From JAIEPW01 sp964471915 (GTDB taxonomy: Bacteria; Acidobacteriota; Terriglobia; Bryobacterales; Bryobacteraceae), in NCBI GenBank assembly GCA_964471915.1, contig CAYYID010000017.1:1-64000 (forward strand): DNA of 64,000 bases. Direction: 5' to 3'. A program made the position numbers and the translations under genes. The notes beneath the pieces are model-generated. The model had not been told where the DNA came from, did not search any database, and saw only the letters and a program-made list of their open reading frames with translations. Positions 1-9,482 of this stretch are shown here, one piece after another; position 1 is the stretch's first letter; each line of letters starts with the position of its first letter.

Positions 1-51
1 TCGCTGAAAGTGTCCCCTTTGCTTACTGTCTCATTTCTCCACCGCAGTCCA

Positions 52-104
52 CCCCGTCTTTTCGCTCCCTGACCCGCAACTGGCTGCGCTGCTACCGCTT
101 GCGG
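52..104 (+). repeat. intergenic repeat, copy 1
   Basis: This stretch aligns without gaps to 2170-2222, with 44 of 53 positions identical by hand count. The first 15 bases match exactly, and so does the final GCTTGCGG. The two copies lie in the same orientation and bracket the glycosyltransferase gene. Similar C-rich, hairpin-prone intergenic repeats are common in Acidobacteria-type genomes, but I cannot assign a family. Bases 1-51 hold no gene I can support. Confidence 0.6.
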
Positions 105-145
105 CCGAATTTCGGCTCCGCGGAAAGTGCCCCGGTCGCTTTTTT

Positions 146-170
146 CGACGAATAGTTGACTTTGTCAAAC
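146..170 (+). repeat. short motif shared with the 61.4 kb inverted repeat
   Basis: The bases GACGAATAGTTGACTTTG, followed by TCAAAC, closely match the reverse complement of 61384-61409, which reads GACGAAATAGTTGACTTTGG then CAACC. The core also contains the small palindrome TTGAC-TTT-GTCAA. It lies about 80 bases upstream of the glycosyltransferase start, so it could be a regulatory site or a fragment of a dispersed element. Function is unknown. Confidence 0.4.
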
Positions 171-249
171 AAATCCGCCGGGCGGCCCGCACGGAACGGC
201 GGCGCACCGCCTAGACTGGAAGCACAGCGCCTCGAAGCGGCCGCCAGCC

Positions 250-2133
250 ATGAAACTCCCCTGGTCGAAACCCCCGCAGCCGGCCCCGAAGAGCCTCCCC
301 GCCTTCGACATCCTAGTGTTTCCGGTCATCGACTGGGAGTTCCGTTTCCAGCGTCCGCAGCACCTGAGCCTCGAACTAGCGCAGCGCGGCCACCGCGTGT
401 TCTACTTTTCCACCAAACTGCTGCCCGAGCTCGGTGTGCGCGACCCCGCGCCGCTGCTTCACGACCGCGGCGTCACGGTCTTCGCGCTGCCCGGCGGCGA
501 GCACCCGCCCGACATTTACCGCGACCTCCCAGACGAGTTGCAAATCGCGGCGATGACCTTCGGCCTCCGCTGCCTTCAGGAGAAGTACTCCATCGGAGCC
601 ACGGTTTCCATCGTCGACTACCCCTTCTGGACCCCGCTGGTCGCTCGCTTGCGCAACAACGTCACGGTCTTTGACTGCATGGACGACTACGCGAGCTTCG
701 CCAACGCAGGCCGGCCGGCGCGCGAACTGGCCGCGGCGACCGTGCGCGCCGCGGATCTCGTGGTCTGCTCCTCGGCACACCTCCAGGCCAGCCTCCCGGC
801 ACCCAGTCTGCTGATTCGTAACGCCGCCGATACCGGGCACTTCGCCGCGCCGCGCGCCGCCTTGGCGCTCGAACGGGATGGGCGCACCGTCGGCTACCAT
901 GGTGCGCTGGCGCACTGGACCGACCTCGACCTGATCGCTCATGCGGCACGGTCGCTCCCCGAACTGCGCTTTGTCCTCGTGGGCGGCATCGAAACCGACG
1001 TCTCGGCGCTCCGCGCGCTGCCCAACGTCACCCTCACCGGCGAAGTCCCCTACGCCCGCCTTCCCGAGTACGTCCATGCCTTCGACGTCTGCCTCCTGCC
1101 TTACCGCATCTGTGACTACTCGCTGGCCTCGGACCCGGTGAAGGTCTGGGAATACCTCAGCGCGGGCAAGCCGGTAGTAGCCCGGCGCTACCCCGAGATC
1201 GAATGGCTCCACGACCACATCGCCCTCACCGATACGCCGGACGAGTTCACCGCCGCGATCCGCGCCGCCCTGCAGAACCCGGACCGCGAGGCGCGGCAGG
1301 CGTTCGCGCGCCAGCACACCTGGTCGCAGCGCTGCGACGTCCTCTATGACCGCCTGCTGGCCTTCTTTCCCAACGTCAGCGTGGTGGTGCCGTGCCACAA
1401 TCAACTGCGCTTCACGCGAACCGCACTGCAAGCGCTCGAGGACTTTTCCCACTACCCGAACATCGAGATCGTTGCCGTCGACAACGGTTCCATCGACGGC
1501 ACCGCGGCGTTTCTCGAGGAATGGGCCGCCGGCCGTGACTACGCGCGGGCGCTGCGGCTGGAAACGAATCTGGGGTTCGCCGCCGCCTGCAACCACGGGG
1601 CGCGCGCCGCCACCGGCGAGTATCTGGTCCTGATGAACAACGATGTCTTCGTCACCGCCGGTTGGGCTGGCAGCCTGCTGCGGCACTTCCGCGCCGAGCC
1701 GCGCCTGGGGCTGCTGAGCCCGGTGACGAACCGCAGCGGCAACGAGAGCGATGTCGATATCGGCACGTACAAGAACATGGAGGAAATGGCCATGCTGGCA
1801 CGCCGCTTCACCCGCGACCGCCGCGGCCGGCGCACGCCGCTGACCGTCGCTCACTTCTTCTGCGTGATGATCCCCCGCCGCGTCTGGGAGGAGACCGGAC
1901 CCCTCGATGAGAACTTCGGGCTCGGCCTGTTCGAGGACGACGACTACTCCGCGCGGGTGCAGCAGCGCGGGTATGAGCTCGCCTGCGCCGATGATGTGTT
2001 CGTACACCACCACCACTCGGCCACGCTGGCGGAGTTGCCGCCGGACCAATACGACGCCCTGTTCGAACGGAACCGCCGCTATTTCGAGTCGAAGTGGGGG
2101 CCGTGGACCCCTCCGCGGGCGCGCCCTCTGTAG
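250..2133 (+). CDS. two-domain glycosyltransferase (GT4-like + GT2)
   Basis: A 627-residue cytoplasmic protein made of two transferase domains. Residues about 15-370 look like a GT-B (GT4/TuaH-like) enzyme, with the early RFQRPQH motif near residue 33 and the donor-site segment EYLSAGKPVV near 299. Residues from about 374 form a GT-A/GT2 domain: SVVVPCHN, VDNGS near 410, the NND metal-binding motif near 462, and an acidic EDDDY segment near 561. Such fusions build surface polysaccharide or glycoprotein glycans; donor and acceptor sugars cannot be read from sequence. The gene stands alone between two copies of an intergenic repeat. The ATG at 250 was chosen because homology-like sequence begins within 20 residues of it. 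Confidence 0.85.
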   Translation: MKLPWSKPPQPAPKSLPAFDILVFPVIDWEFRFQRPQHLSLELAQRGHRVFYFSTKLLPELGVRDPAPLLHDRGVTVFALPGGEHPPDIYRDLPDELQIAAMTFGLRCLQEKYSIGATVSIVDYPFWTPLVARLRNNVTVFDCMDDYASFANAGRPARELAAATVRAADLVVCSSAHLQASLPAPSLLIRNAADTGHFAAPRAALALERDGRTVGYHGALAHWTDLDLIAHAARSLPELRFVLVGGIETDVSALRALPNVTLTGEVPYARLPEYVHAFDVCLLPYRICDYSLASDPVKVWEYLSAGKPVVARRYPEIEWLHDHIALTDTPDEFTAAIRAALQNPDREARQAFARQHTWSQRCDVLYDRLLAFFPNVSVVVPCHNQLRFTRTALQALEDFSHYPNIEIVAVDNGSIDGTAAFLEEWAAGRDYARALRLETNLGFAAACNHGARAATGEYLVLMNNDVFVTAGWAGSLLRHFRAEPRLGLLSPVTNRSGNESDVDIGTYKNMEEMAMLARRFTRDRRGRRTPLTVAHFFCVMIPRRVWEETGPLDENFGLGLFEDDDYSARVQQRGYELACADDVFVHHHHSATLAELPPDQYDALFERNRRYFESKWGPWTPPRARPL

Positions 2134-2169
2134 GCCGGAAAGGGGAAAACGGGGTCAGTTCGGGGCAGG

Positions 2170-2222
2170 CCCCGTCTTTTCGCTTCCGGAGCCATAACTC
2201 GCACCGCTGCTATCGCTTGCGG
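2170..2222 (+). repeat. intergenic repeat, copy 2
   Basis: Second copy of the 52-104 repeat, directly downstream of the glycosyltransferase stop. Just upstream, the G-run ending at about 2154 (AAAACGGGG) and CCCCGTCTTTT at 2170-2180 form an imperfect hairpin that could end the transcript. The rest of the gap 2134-2339 shows nothing else. Confidence 0.6.
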
Positions 2223-2339
2223 TGGCTTTCCGCCCCCCTCGGAAGTCGCCCCTGGACGCCTTCTCCGACAAATTCGGGCAACCAACAGCTACCGCCGTTC
2301 CGCCGTCTGCGCGTCTCCGGAGCATCTGGCCCCTCAGTG

Positions 2340-2810
2340 CTACCGCTGTTCGACCACGCGAATATCGACCGTGTCGGCCGACGCGGGCACCTCCAGGCGG
2401 AGGGTCCAGTTGCCGGGCGCATCCGGCGTGAAGACGGCCTGTGAACCGCGCCCTTGCTGACGCGGCTCGAGGTCGGGATTCAGGATCTGGAAATCCATGT
2501 CGCCGCCGCTCCAGGACGCCCGGTGCGCCACGCCCTCGTGATTCACCGGAAAGGGCACCATCCGGACCACCGACGGGGAGCCCGCGGGCGGACCGGGAGT
2601 CGCGGTGGTGAAGACCCCGTAGCCCGGTTCGCCCGCGAAGAAATGATTCAGGAGGCCGGCGACCAAGGGGAAAAAGGACGCCAGCGCCAGGCCGATGAAG
2701 ACCCGCCGCGTTCGCGGATTCGTGCTCCGGACGCCCAGCCAGACGAACAACAAGCTGACCACGACGAAGATCGCCGCCGTGGTCAGGATCTGGGGCAGCG
2801 CTTCAATCAC
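2340..2810 (-). CDS. small membrane protein coupled to RND pump
   Basis: A 156-residue protein of unknown function. Two hydrophobic segments (about residues 9-27 and 37-55) are followed by a roughly 100-residue polar domain, probably extracytoplasmic, rich in Pro and Gly and ending in short beta-like stretches (WTLRLEVP). It follows the RND transporter on the same strand and its ATG overlaps the transporter's 3' end by 8 bases, so translational coupling is likely. No family is recognised. It could be an accessory subunit of the pump, but that rests on position only. Confidence 0.65.
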   Translation of the reverse strand: MIEALPQILTTAAIFVVVSLLFVWLGVRSTNPRTRRVFIGLALASFFPLVAGLLNHFFAGEPGYGVFTTATPGPPAGSPSVVRMVPFPVNHEGVAHRASWSGGDMDFQILNPDLEPRQQGRGSQAVFTPDAPGNWTLRLEVPASADTVDIRVVEQR

Positions 2811-5800
2811 CGTGCGCCGGGGCCTGCGCCGGTACGCGCCGCCGCTGCCACGCCTCCCGCGCTTGCTCCACGTAAGAGTAACCGACCGGCACTACCAGCA
2901 GTGTCAGCAGCAGGCACAACATCTGGCCGCCGATGATCGTCACCGCGATCGCCGAACGCTGCTGCGCGCCGGAGCCGGTGCCGAACGCCGTCGGCAGCAG
3001 GCCCGCCACGATCGACAGAGTCGTCATCAGAATCGGCCGCAGCCGCACCCGGTTCGCCTCGACGATCGCCTGGCGCAACGGATAGCCTTCCTCGCGCAGC
3101 CGGTTCATGTAGTCGATCTGCAGAATGCCGTTCTTCTTCACGATGCCGAGCAGGAGCAGGACCCCGAGTGCGCTGAACAGGTTCAGCGAGCGGCCCGTGC
3201 CGATGAGCGACAGCAGCGCGAACGGGATCGACAGCGGCAGCGTGAAGATGATGATGAACGGGTGCACCAGGCTTTCGAACTGGGCAGCCAGCACCATGTA
3301 CATGAAGATCGACGCCAGCCCGATCGCGATGATCATGTTCGTGGTCGTCTCCTCCAGCACCTTCACCTGGCCCGTCATCGAGATCGTGTACCCCGCCGGC
3401 AGCCCGACGCGGGTCATGGCGTCGGACGCCCGGGTCGCGGACTCGCTCAAGGTGTAGCCGGCCGCCACATTGCCGTACAGGCCCACGGAGAACTGCCGCG
3501 CGAAGCGGTCGATGCGGCTGGGGCCGGTGTCGCGTTCCAGGCGCGCCACCGAGTCGAGGCGGATCAGGCCCAGCTTGGCCGAGGGAACCAGCAGGCGGCT
3601 GAGCACAGTGGGATCGTCCCGCTGCGCGAAGCTCAGGCGCATCGTCACCGGATACTGTTCCGAACCTTCCTTGTAAGTCGATATCTGGTCCTCGCCCGAC
3701 ATCAGCAGCCGCACCGCGCTCGCCACGTCCGACACCCGCACCCCGAGATCGCTCGCCAACTGGCGGTCGATTACGACCTGCAACTCGGGGCTGCCCAGGT
3801 TCAGGTTGGCGCGCAGATCGCTCAGCGACTTCTCCTTGTCCAACTCCTTCAACATGCCGCGCGCCAGGTCCACCAGCACCGGCAGCTCCGGGCCGAGCAC
3901 CTGCGCGCGGATCGGCGCGAAGGTCTCGCGCCCGCCGAGGATGTTGGGGAAATTCACGCGCGGCCGGGCGTACGCCCATGGACGCATCGCCTCGCGGACC
4001 TTCTGGCCCATGGTGACGATGTCGGGCCGCTCGCCCTCCGGCTTCAACAGCACCGTGGACTCGGCCTGGTTCACCTTGTCCATGAAGTTCGAGGTGCGCG
4101 GCAGCACCGCGATCACCCCGTCGATCGCCCCGATTCGCTTCGCCATCTCCAGCATTGCCTTCTCAGTGGCTTCGAGCGACGAGCCTTCCGGCATCTCCAT
4201 CCAGGTACTCAGCTCGGACTGGTCTTCCTGCGGCATCCAGTCGCGCCCGATGTACTGGTTGACGATGAAGGTCGACCCCAGCACCAGCACGCACAGCACC
4301 ACGATCGCCCAGCGGTGGTTCAGCGAGAGATTCAGAATCCACAGGTACGCGCGCTCGAACCAGGCGCCGCCGTGGTGTTTCGGCTTGCCCGCCTGGTGCG
4401 GCCGGCGCTTCAGCAGCCGGGAACTCAGCGCCGGCGTCAGGGTGAACGCCACCAGCATCGACACCAGGATGGAAACCGCCATGGTCCAGCCGAACTGGTT
4501 GAGGAACTTCTTCGCGTAGCCTTGCAGGAACGCGATGGGCACGAAGATGATCACCAGCGACAGCGTGGTCGCCACCACCGCCATCGTGATTTCCTTGGTG
4601 GCCTCGATGGCCGCCTCGAGCGGCGGCATCTCTTTTTCCTCGATGAAGCGGTGGATGTTCTCCAGGACGATGATCGCGTCGTCGATCACGATGCCCACCG
4701 CCAGCGTCAACCCCAGCAGCGTCATCGAATTCAAGGTGTAGTCCAGCGCCCGCAGCACCGTGAAGGTGGTGATGATCGAAGTGGGAATCGCAATCGAGCT
4801 GATCAGCACCATGCGCCAGTCGCGGATGAACAGGAACACGATGATCGAGGCCAGCAGGCTCCCCAGCACCAGGTGCTCTTCGAGCGCCTTCACCGAGTTC
4901 TTGATGTAGGTTGCCTGTTCCTTGATGACGTTCAACTGCACGCCCGCCGGCAGCGCCGCCTGCAAGCCCGCCAGCTTGGCCTGCACGCTTTCCACCACGC
5001 GCACGGTGTTCTGCCCGGTCTGCCGCCGGATTTCGAGCAGCACCGCCGGCTTGCCGTTGTAGTAGGCGAAGGAACGGCGCTCCTGCATGCCGTCCTCGAC
5101 GTTGCCCACGTCCCGGATGCGCAGCGGCGAGCCGCCCACGTTCTTGATGATGATGTCGTTGAACTCGTTGACCTTCGTGACGCGCCCCAGCGTCCGGACC
5201 CCGACCTCGGTCGCCCCGCGCACCATGCGCCCGCCCGGCGCCTCGATGTTCTCGCTGAGGATGGCGCGCTGCACATCCTGCGCCGTCAGGTTGTAGCCGT
5301 TCAGCTTGTTGATGTCGAGCTGGATGTTGATCTGGCGGTTCCGGGCGCCGATGATGTCCACTGCCGCCACGCCGTCCACCGTTTCCACGCCGCGCCGGAT
5401 CAGCTTGTCGGCGATCTCGCTCAACTCGCGCTGCGGCCGCGCCCCGCTCAGCACCAGGGTGATCACCGCCTCGGAATCCGGATCCGCCTTCTGCACCACC
5501 GGCGGCAGCACGTTCGGGGGCAGGCGCCCGATCGCGCCCGAAACCTTCTCGCGCACGTCCTCCGCCGCTTCGCCGATATCGCGCTCCAGCACGAATTGCA
5601 CGATGATGCGGGCCGCGCCCTCGGTGACCACCGCCCGGATTTCGTCGATCCCGCTGATGGACGAGATCGCCTCTTCCATGGGCAGCACCACCTGGCTCAC
5701 CACTTCCTCGGCGCTCGCGCCGGGCAGCCGGATGCGCACGTAGACGCTCGCCGGGTCGGACTTGGGGAACAGGTCGACGCCCAGCCCCGTGAAGCTGAAA

Positions 5801-5877
5801 ACGCCCATGACGACCAGAAACAGGATCAGCATGAACGCGAACACGGGCCGGCGGACGCAAATCTCGGGTAAGCTCAC
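2803..5877 (-). CDS. RND efflux transporter, HAE1/AcrB type
   Basis: A 1024-residue inner-membrane, proton-driven pump of the hydrophobe/amphiphile efflux family. The N-terminus (ICVRRPVFAFML) is the usual first membrane helix. The porter domain has the GVDLFP and LPGAS..EV segments. The proton-relay Asp pair is visible in GIVIDDAI near residue 398, and the C-terminal half repeats the fold. Length is normal for the family. It starts at a GTG. No adaptor or TolC-like gene adjoins it; two HlyD-type adaptors lie 22 kb away. Substrate is unknown. Confidence 0.93.
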   Translation of the reverse strand: MSLPEICVRRPVFAFMLILFLVVMGVFSFTGLGVDLFPKSDPASVYVRIRLPGASAEEVVSQVVLPMEEAISSISGIDEIRAVVTEGAARIIVQFVLERDIGEAAEDVREKVSGAIGRLPPNVLPPVVQKADPDSEAVITLVLSGARPQRELSEIADKLIRRGVETVDGVAAVDIIGARNRQINIQLDINKLNGYNLTAQDVQRAILSENIEAPGGRMVRGATEVGVRTLGRVTKVNEFNDIIIKNVGGSPLRIRDVGNVEDGMQERRSFAYYNGKPAVLLEIRRQTGQNTVRVVESVQAKLAGLQAALPAGVQLNVIKEQATYIKNSVKALEEHLVLGSLLASIIVFLFIRDWRMVLISSIAIPTSIITTFTVLRALDYTLNSMTLLGLTLAVGIVIDDAIIVLENIHRFIEEKEMPPLEAAIEATKEITMAVVATTLSLVIIFVPIAFLQGYAKKFLNQFGWTMAVSILVSMLVAFTLTPALSSRLLKRRPHQAGKPKHHGGAWFERAYLWILNLSLNHRWAIVVLCVLVLGSTFIVNQYIGRDWMPQEDQSELSTWMEMPEGSSLEATEKAMLEMAKRIGAIDGVIAVLPRTSNFMDKVNQAESTVLLKPEGERPDIVTMGQKVREAMRPWAYARPRVNFPNILGGRETFAPIRAQVLGPELPVLVDLARGMLKELDKEKSLSDLRANLNLGSPELQVVIDRQLASDLGVRVSDVASAVRLLMSGEDQISTYKEGSEQYPVTMRLSFAQRDDPTVLSRLLVPSAKLGLIRLDSVARLERDTGPSRIDRFARQFSVGLYGNVAAGYTLSESATRASDAMTRVGLPAGYTISMTGQVKVLEETTTNMIIAIGLASIFMYMVLAAQFESLVHPFIIIFTLPLSIPFALLSLIGTGRSLNLFSALGVLLLLGIVKKNGILQIDYMNRLREEGYPLRQAIVEANRVRLRPILMTTLSIVAGLLPTAFGTGSGAQQRSAIAVTIIGGQMLCLLLTLLVVPVGYSYVEQAREAWQRRRVPAQAPAHGD

Positions 5878-5931
5878 GGTGGTAATGACGATTCTAGCGC
5901 GCCCGAGGTCACCCGGCGGGCGCGTTTGCCG

Positions 5932-7119
5932 TCAATCCGCGTCCACGGCGGTGCGCTCGTCGACGAAGGCGCGCACGGCGTGCTCTACCGCCCCGGCATC
6001 GGCCCCGATCCGCACCGCTTCCCACGCCGCCGACACGAAGACCATCGCCTGCCGCAGTTCCTGCCGCACGAAGTGCTCCAGCCGCGCGCTGGCGATGCCC
6101 GCAATCACCTTCCGCGTCCGGTCGAAGTCCCGGCCGTCGCTGAAGAGCGCCACCAGCGCCGTGTCGGACCATTGGAACAGCAGGTCCGCGTCGCCCAGCG
6201 ACCGCGAAACGTGCACGGAGTAGAGCGTCAGCAGGTCGCGCACGATCGCCTCCCCGAAGCGCCGCCGCAGCAGGTGAAACCGGTCGAGCACGAACACGCC
6301 CAGCACGCCGTGGCGCTCCTGGCGCGCCATGCGCTGCAGCAGGTCCTTCAGCTCGGCCACTCCGGGCAGGCCGATACCCGCCGCCGGCAGCGACACGGCT
6401 ACCGGTGCGCGGCGGAAGCGAAACAGCTTGCCCGGCGCGGTTCCGTCCCCGGCCAGCGGCTCGGAGCGGCCCTCCAACAGGCGCGGCCCCCCCGGCAGCT
6501 TCGCCCGCACCCGGAAGCCCCGTACGTCGCCCGCCGGGTGCTCCTCCACCTGCCGGTCCCACTCGGCTTTGTCGATGCCGGTCAGTTCCGCCAGCGTCTT
6601 GCCCGGTACGTCGCCCGCCGGGCGCTCGATCAACTCCAGGAACTTCGCGTTCGCCGCCACCACGCGATAGTCCGGCGTGCACGCCACCACCGCCTCCGGA
6701 ATCGCGTCCAGCATCGCCCGCATCCAGCCCGGCTGCGGCAGGCCAGGGCTCGCCTGTGCCAGTTGCAGCGCCATCTCAATGGCCGCGTGCAACGCCTTCT
6801 GCTCGAACGGCTTCACGACGAAGCCCAGCGGTTTCGACTCCCGCGCCCGCGCCACCGTCTGGTCGTCGGCGTAGGCCGTCAGAAACAGCGACGGCACGCC
6901 AAACCGCTCCTGCAGCCGGCGCGCCACCTCGACGCCGTCCGGCTCGCCCGACAGACGGATGTCCATCAGCGCCAGGTCCGGACGCCGCGCCGCGCCTTCC
7001 CGGAGCGCTTCTTCGCCCGATCCGGCCGTCGCCACCGTGTAGCCGTAGCCGCGCAGCGCGGTTTCCACCGAGAGCGCCACCACGCCTTCGTCCTCCACCA
7101 CCAGGATGTGCGGCGTCAC
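5932..7119 (-). CDS. response regulator: REC-PAS-degenerate GGDEF-like
   Basis: A 395-residue protein. Residues 1-120 form a receiver domain with the acidic pair VEDE, the phospho-acceptor Asp in LALMDIRL, the LTAY switch Thr and the VVKPF Lys. Residues about 140-225 look like a PAS domain (MLDAIPEAVVACTPDYRVVAAN). The C-terminal 130 residues resemble a GGDEF fold in hydrophobic pattern (VLGVFVLDRFHLLRRRFGEAIVRD) but have no GG(D/E)EF, so cyclase activity is unlikely. The GTG start overlaps the kinase stop by four bases, so the pair is co-translated. Output probably works through protein contacts rather than DNA. Confidence 0.85.
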   Translation of the reverse strand: MTPHILVVEDEGVVALSVETALRGYGYTVATAGSGEEALREGAARRPDLALMDIRLSGEPDGVEVARRLQERFGVPSLFLTAYADDQTVARARESKPLGFVVKPFEQKALHAAIEMALQLAQASPGLPQPGWMRAMLDAIPEAVVACTPDYRVVAANAKFLELIERPAGDVPGKTLAELTGIDKAEWDRQVEEHPAGDVRGFRVRAKLPGGPRLLEGRSEPLAGDGTAPGKLFRFRRAPVAVSLPAAGIGLPGVAELKDLLQRMARQERHGVLGVFVLDRFHLLRRRFGEAIVRDLLTLYSVHVSRSLGDADLLFQWSDTALVALFSDGRDFDRTRKVIAGIASARLEHFVRQELRQAMVFVSAAWEAVRIGADAGAVEHAVRAFVDERTAVDAD

Positions 7120-8498
7120 GGCCGGCTCCCTCCCGGCGCCGGGAACCGGAGCCGGAACACCGCCGGACGCCGCGAGGGCGTCGTCACCTCGCCCCGCAAC
7201 TGCCGCGCCAGCGCCTGCACCACGCGCAGTCCTAGCGACCGGCTGTCCCGCAGTTCGAACCCGTCCGGCAAGCCGCGACCCTGGTCGCCTACTTCCAGCA
7301 CCAGGTCACTCGCCGCCAGCGCGAAGCTCATCCGCACGTGACCCGTTTCCTGTCCCGGGTATCCGTGTTTGGCCGCGTTCTGCAGCAGCTCGTTCAGGAT
7401 CAGCCCGCACGGAATCACTTCGTCCACCGAGAGCACCGTCCCCCGGACGTCGATCTCCACCTCCAGCGTGAACTGCGGCCGTGTGGATGCCAATACCCGC
7501 CGCGCCAGCTCCCGGAAGTACGTCTCCACGTCCAGGTGGGACGGATCCGGGGAGCTGTGCAACTGTTCGTGCAGCAGCGCCATGGTGCGGATCCGCTGCT
7601 GCGCCGCGCCGATGCCGTCGCAGGCCTCCGGCGGCAGGCTGGCGGCCTGCAGGTCCAGAAAGCTCGAAACGATCTGCAAGTTGTTCTTCACCCGGTGGTG
7701 GATTTCCCTAAGGGCGGTTTCTCTTTCGGCCACACGAGACTCCAGTTGCGCTTCCCGGTGCTTGTGCGCGCTGACGTCCAAAACCATGCCGCAAACGCGC
7801 GCCGCCCCGGGCCCCGGCAGGGGGTAGTAACGGCATTCGAACCAGCGCGGTGCGCCACTGGAACCCGCCGCGCGATATTCCACCACACCCGCGTGTTCAT
7901 GCCACCCGGACGTGCGCAGCATCGCGTCGATCCGTTCCAGGTCCTCCGCCAGGATGCTGCTCCGCCAGCCGGCCGGATCGCACGCGCTCTCGGTATTTGC
8001 GCGCGCCCCGGGCACGCGGAAACTGGAGCTCAGCAACACGGGCCGCAGCGTCGGCACCTCCACTACGAACAGCAAGGGATCGATGTTCGAGACGGCCTCC
8101 TGCAAGATTAGTGCGCTGCGCCCCGGCTCCCTCTCACCCGTTCTGGGCCATTCTGGAGGCAGGGCTGCCAGCGCATCCGGGCAACCGGTCGTCAGACACG
8201 CCTCGCCGAGTCCGCAGCCGTCCGGCGGCGCGGCGCCGCGGAGCGATTGCGCGCGCGGCAATTCACCCCCGAGCATCCCGGCCAGCGTGTATCCTGATAG
8301 CGGAAAGCCCGCCGGCCATGCGTAGGCGACATACGTGAAGCACTCGGGCAGCCGGGACCCAGCCCCGGCGCGGAAGTTTGTATCTTGCAGAATCGACGAC
8401 GCGGGGAAGTCGGAAACCACGTTCTGGGCGACGTTCTCCCGTGCGCCGAAAAACGGTGTGTCGAGGCGGGTCCGGTTTGGGCGCGACTTCGATTTCAC
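7116..8498 (-). CDS. sensor histidine kinase, HisKA_2 type
   Basis: A 460-residue cytoplasmic kinase. A Cys-containing N-terminal region of unknown role (about 1-120) is followed by a PAS domain (about 130-255). Next comes the HisKA_2 dimerisation helix with the phospho-acceptor in REIHHRVKNNLQ near residue 266. The C-terminus is a HATPase_c domain with an N box (ILNELLQNAAKHG) near 368 and the DQGRGLP G-box. No membrane segment is seen. It is divergent from fabD with only 38 bases between starts, and overlaps the response regulator by four bases. The start at 8498 (GTG) is uncertain because the N-terminus is unlike other proteins I know. Confidence 0.88.
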   Translation of the reverse strand: MKSKSRPNRTRLDTPFFGARENVAQNVVSDFPASSILQDTNFRAGAGSRLPECFTYVAYAWPAGFPLSGYTLAGMLGGELPRAQSLRGAAPPDGCGLGEACLTTGCPDALAALPPEWPRTGEREPGRSALILQEAVSNIDPLLFVVEVPTLRPVLLSSSFRVPGARANTESACDPAGWRSSILAEDLERIDAMLRTSGWHEHAGVVEYRAAGSSGAPRWFECRYYPLPGPGAARVCGMVLDVSAHKHREAQLESRVAERETALREIHHRVKNNLQIVSSFLDLQAASLPPEACDGIGAAQQRIRTMALLHEQLHSSPDPSHLDVETYFRELARRVLASTRPQFTLEVEIDVRGTVLSVDEVIPCGLILNELLQNAAKHGYPGQETGHVRMSFALAASDLVLEVGDQGRGLPDGFELRDSRSLGLRVVQALARQLRGEVTTPSRRPAVFRLRFPAPGGSRP

Positions 8499-8536
8499 AA
8501 GGTGCCATATCGTCTGGAGATGAAAGAATACTAAGA

Positions 8537-9457
8537 ATGCTTGCCCTAACCTTTCCCGGCCAGGGATCCCAATTCGCGGGCATGGGCAAATCCCTCGCCG
8601 ACGCCTACCCCGCGGCCGCGGCCGTCTTCGCGGCCGCCGACGACGCGCTCGGCTTCCCGCTCTCGAAACTCTGCTTCGAAGGTCCCGAGGAGCAGTTGAA
8701 GCTCACCGAAAACACCCAGCCCGCTTTGTTGACGGTCTCGGTGGCGGCCTGGCGGGTGCTCTTCGAACTCGGCTACCGCCCGGACTTCGTGGCCGGACAC
8801 TCGCTCGGCGAGTATTCGGCGCTGGTCGCCGCCGAGTCCCTCGCTTTCGCCGACGCCGTGCGGCTGGTCCGCAAGCGCGGCCAGTACATGCAGGCCGCGG
8901 TGCCGGCGGGCGTGGGCGCCATGGCCGCGCTGCTGAGAATGCCGGAGGAAGCCCTGGACCGCGTGCTCGTCGAGGCCGCGCAGGGCGAGGTGGTGAGCGC
9001 CGCCAACCTGAACTCGCCGGACCAAGTGGTGATCGCGGGGCACGCCGGCGCGGTGAACCGCGCGGTCGAGCTGGCCAAGGCCGCCGGCGCGAAGCGCGCC
9101 GTCCTGCTGCCCGTCAGCGCCCCGTTCCACTGCGTGCTGATGCAGCCCGCGCAGGAGAAGCTGAAGGCCGATCTCGACGCCACGACGTTTCGCGACCTCG
9201 CCGTGCCGCTGATCAACAACTGGCAGGCGCGGGAGATCCGCACCGGCGCCGAAGCTCGCGAAGGCTTGTACCAGCAGGTCCCGAATCCGGTGCGCTGGAC
9301 CGAGACCGTGCGGCTGCTGGCGGCGCTGGGTGTGACCAGCGCCATCGAGGCCGGCGCCGGGGGGGTGCTCACCGGGCTGGTAAAGAACATCGCGCCCGAG
9401 ATCCAGGGTTTCAAGTTCGGGGAAGCGGCGGACGCCGCCAAACTCCCCCCGCTTTGA
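8537..9457 (+). CDS. fabD: malonyl-CoA:ACP transacylase
   Basis: A 306-residue enzyme that moves malonyl groups from CoA to acyl carrier protein at the entry to fatty-acid synthesis. The N-terminal FPGQGSQ motif, the nucleophile elbow GHSLGEY (Ser near residue 89) and the catalytic His in APFHC near 196 are all present, and the length is typical. The ATG at 8537 was chosen because MLALTFPGQGSQ is the canonical beginning; the open frame runs further upstream but over the divergent kinase. No fabH, acpP or fabG adjoins it, so it is not in the usual fab operon here. Confidence 0.95.
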   Translation: MLALTFPGQGSQFAGMGKSLADAYPAAAAVFAAADDALGFPLSKLCFEGPEEQLKLTENTQPALLTVSVAAWRVLFELGYRPDFVAGHSLGEYSALVAAESLAFADAVRLVRKRGQYMQAAVPAGVGAMAALLRMPEEALDRVLVEAAQGEVVSAANLNSPDQVVIAGHAGAVNRAVELAKAAGAKRAVLLPVSAPFHCVLMQPAQEKLKADLDATTFRDLAVPLINNWQAREIRTGAEAREGLYQQVPNPVRWTETVRLLAALGVTSAIEAGAGGVLTGLVKNIAPEIQGFKFGEAADAAKLPPL

Positions 9458-9482
9458 GAGGCGTTTGCGTTACGCTCGTGCC

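Noticed and set aside
376..2049. A 557-codon frame antisense to the glycosyltransferase
   Set aside because: Composition is shadow-like and the plus-strand protein has clear motifs.
2695..5871. A 1058-codon open frame antisense to the RND pump
   Set aside because: High G+C gives long shadow frames; its translation is Arg/His/Gln-rich low-complexity sequence, while the minus strand encodes a complete RND protein.
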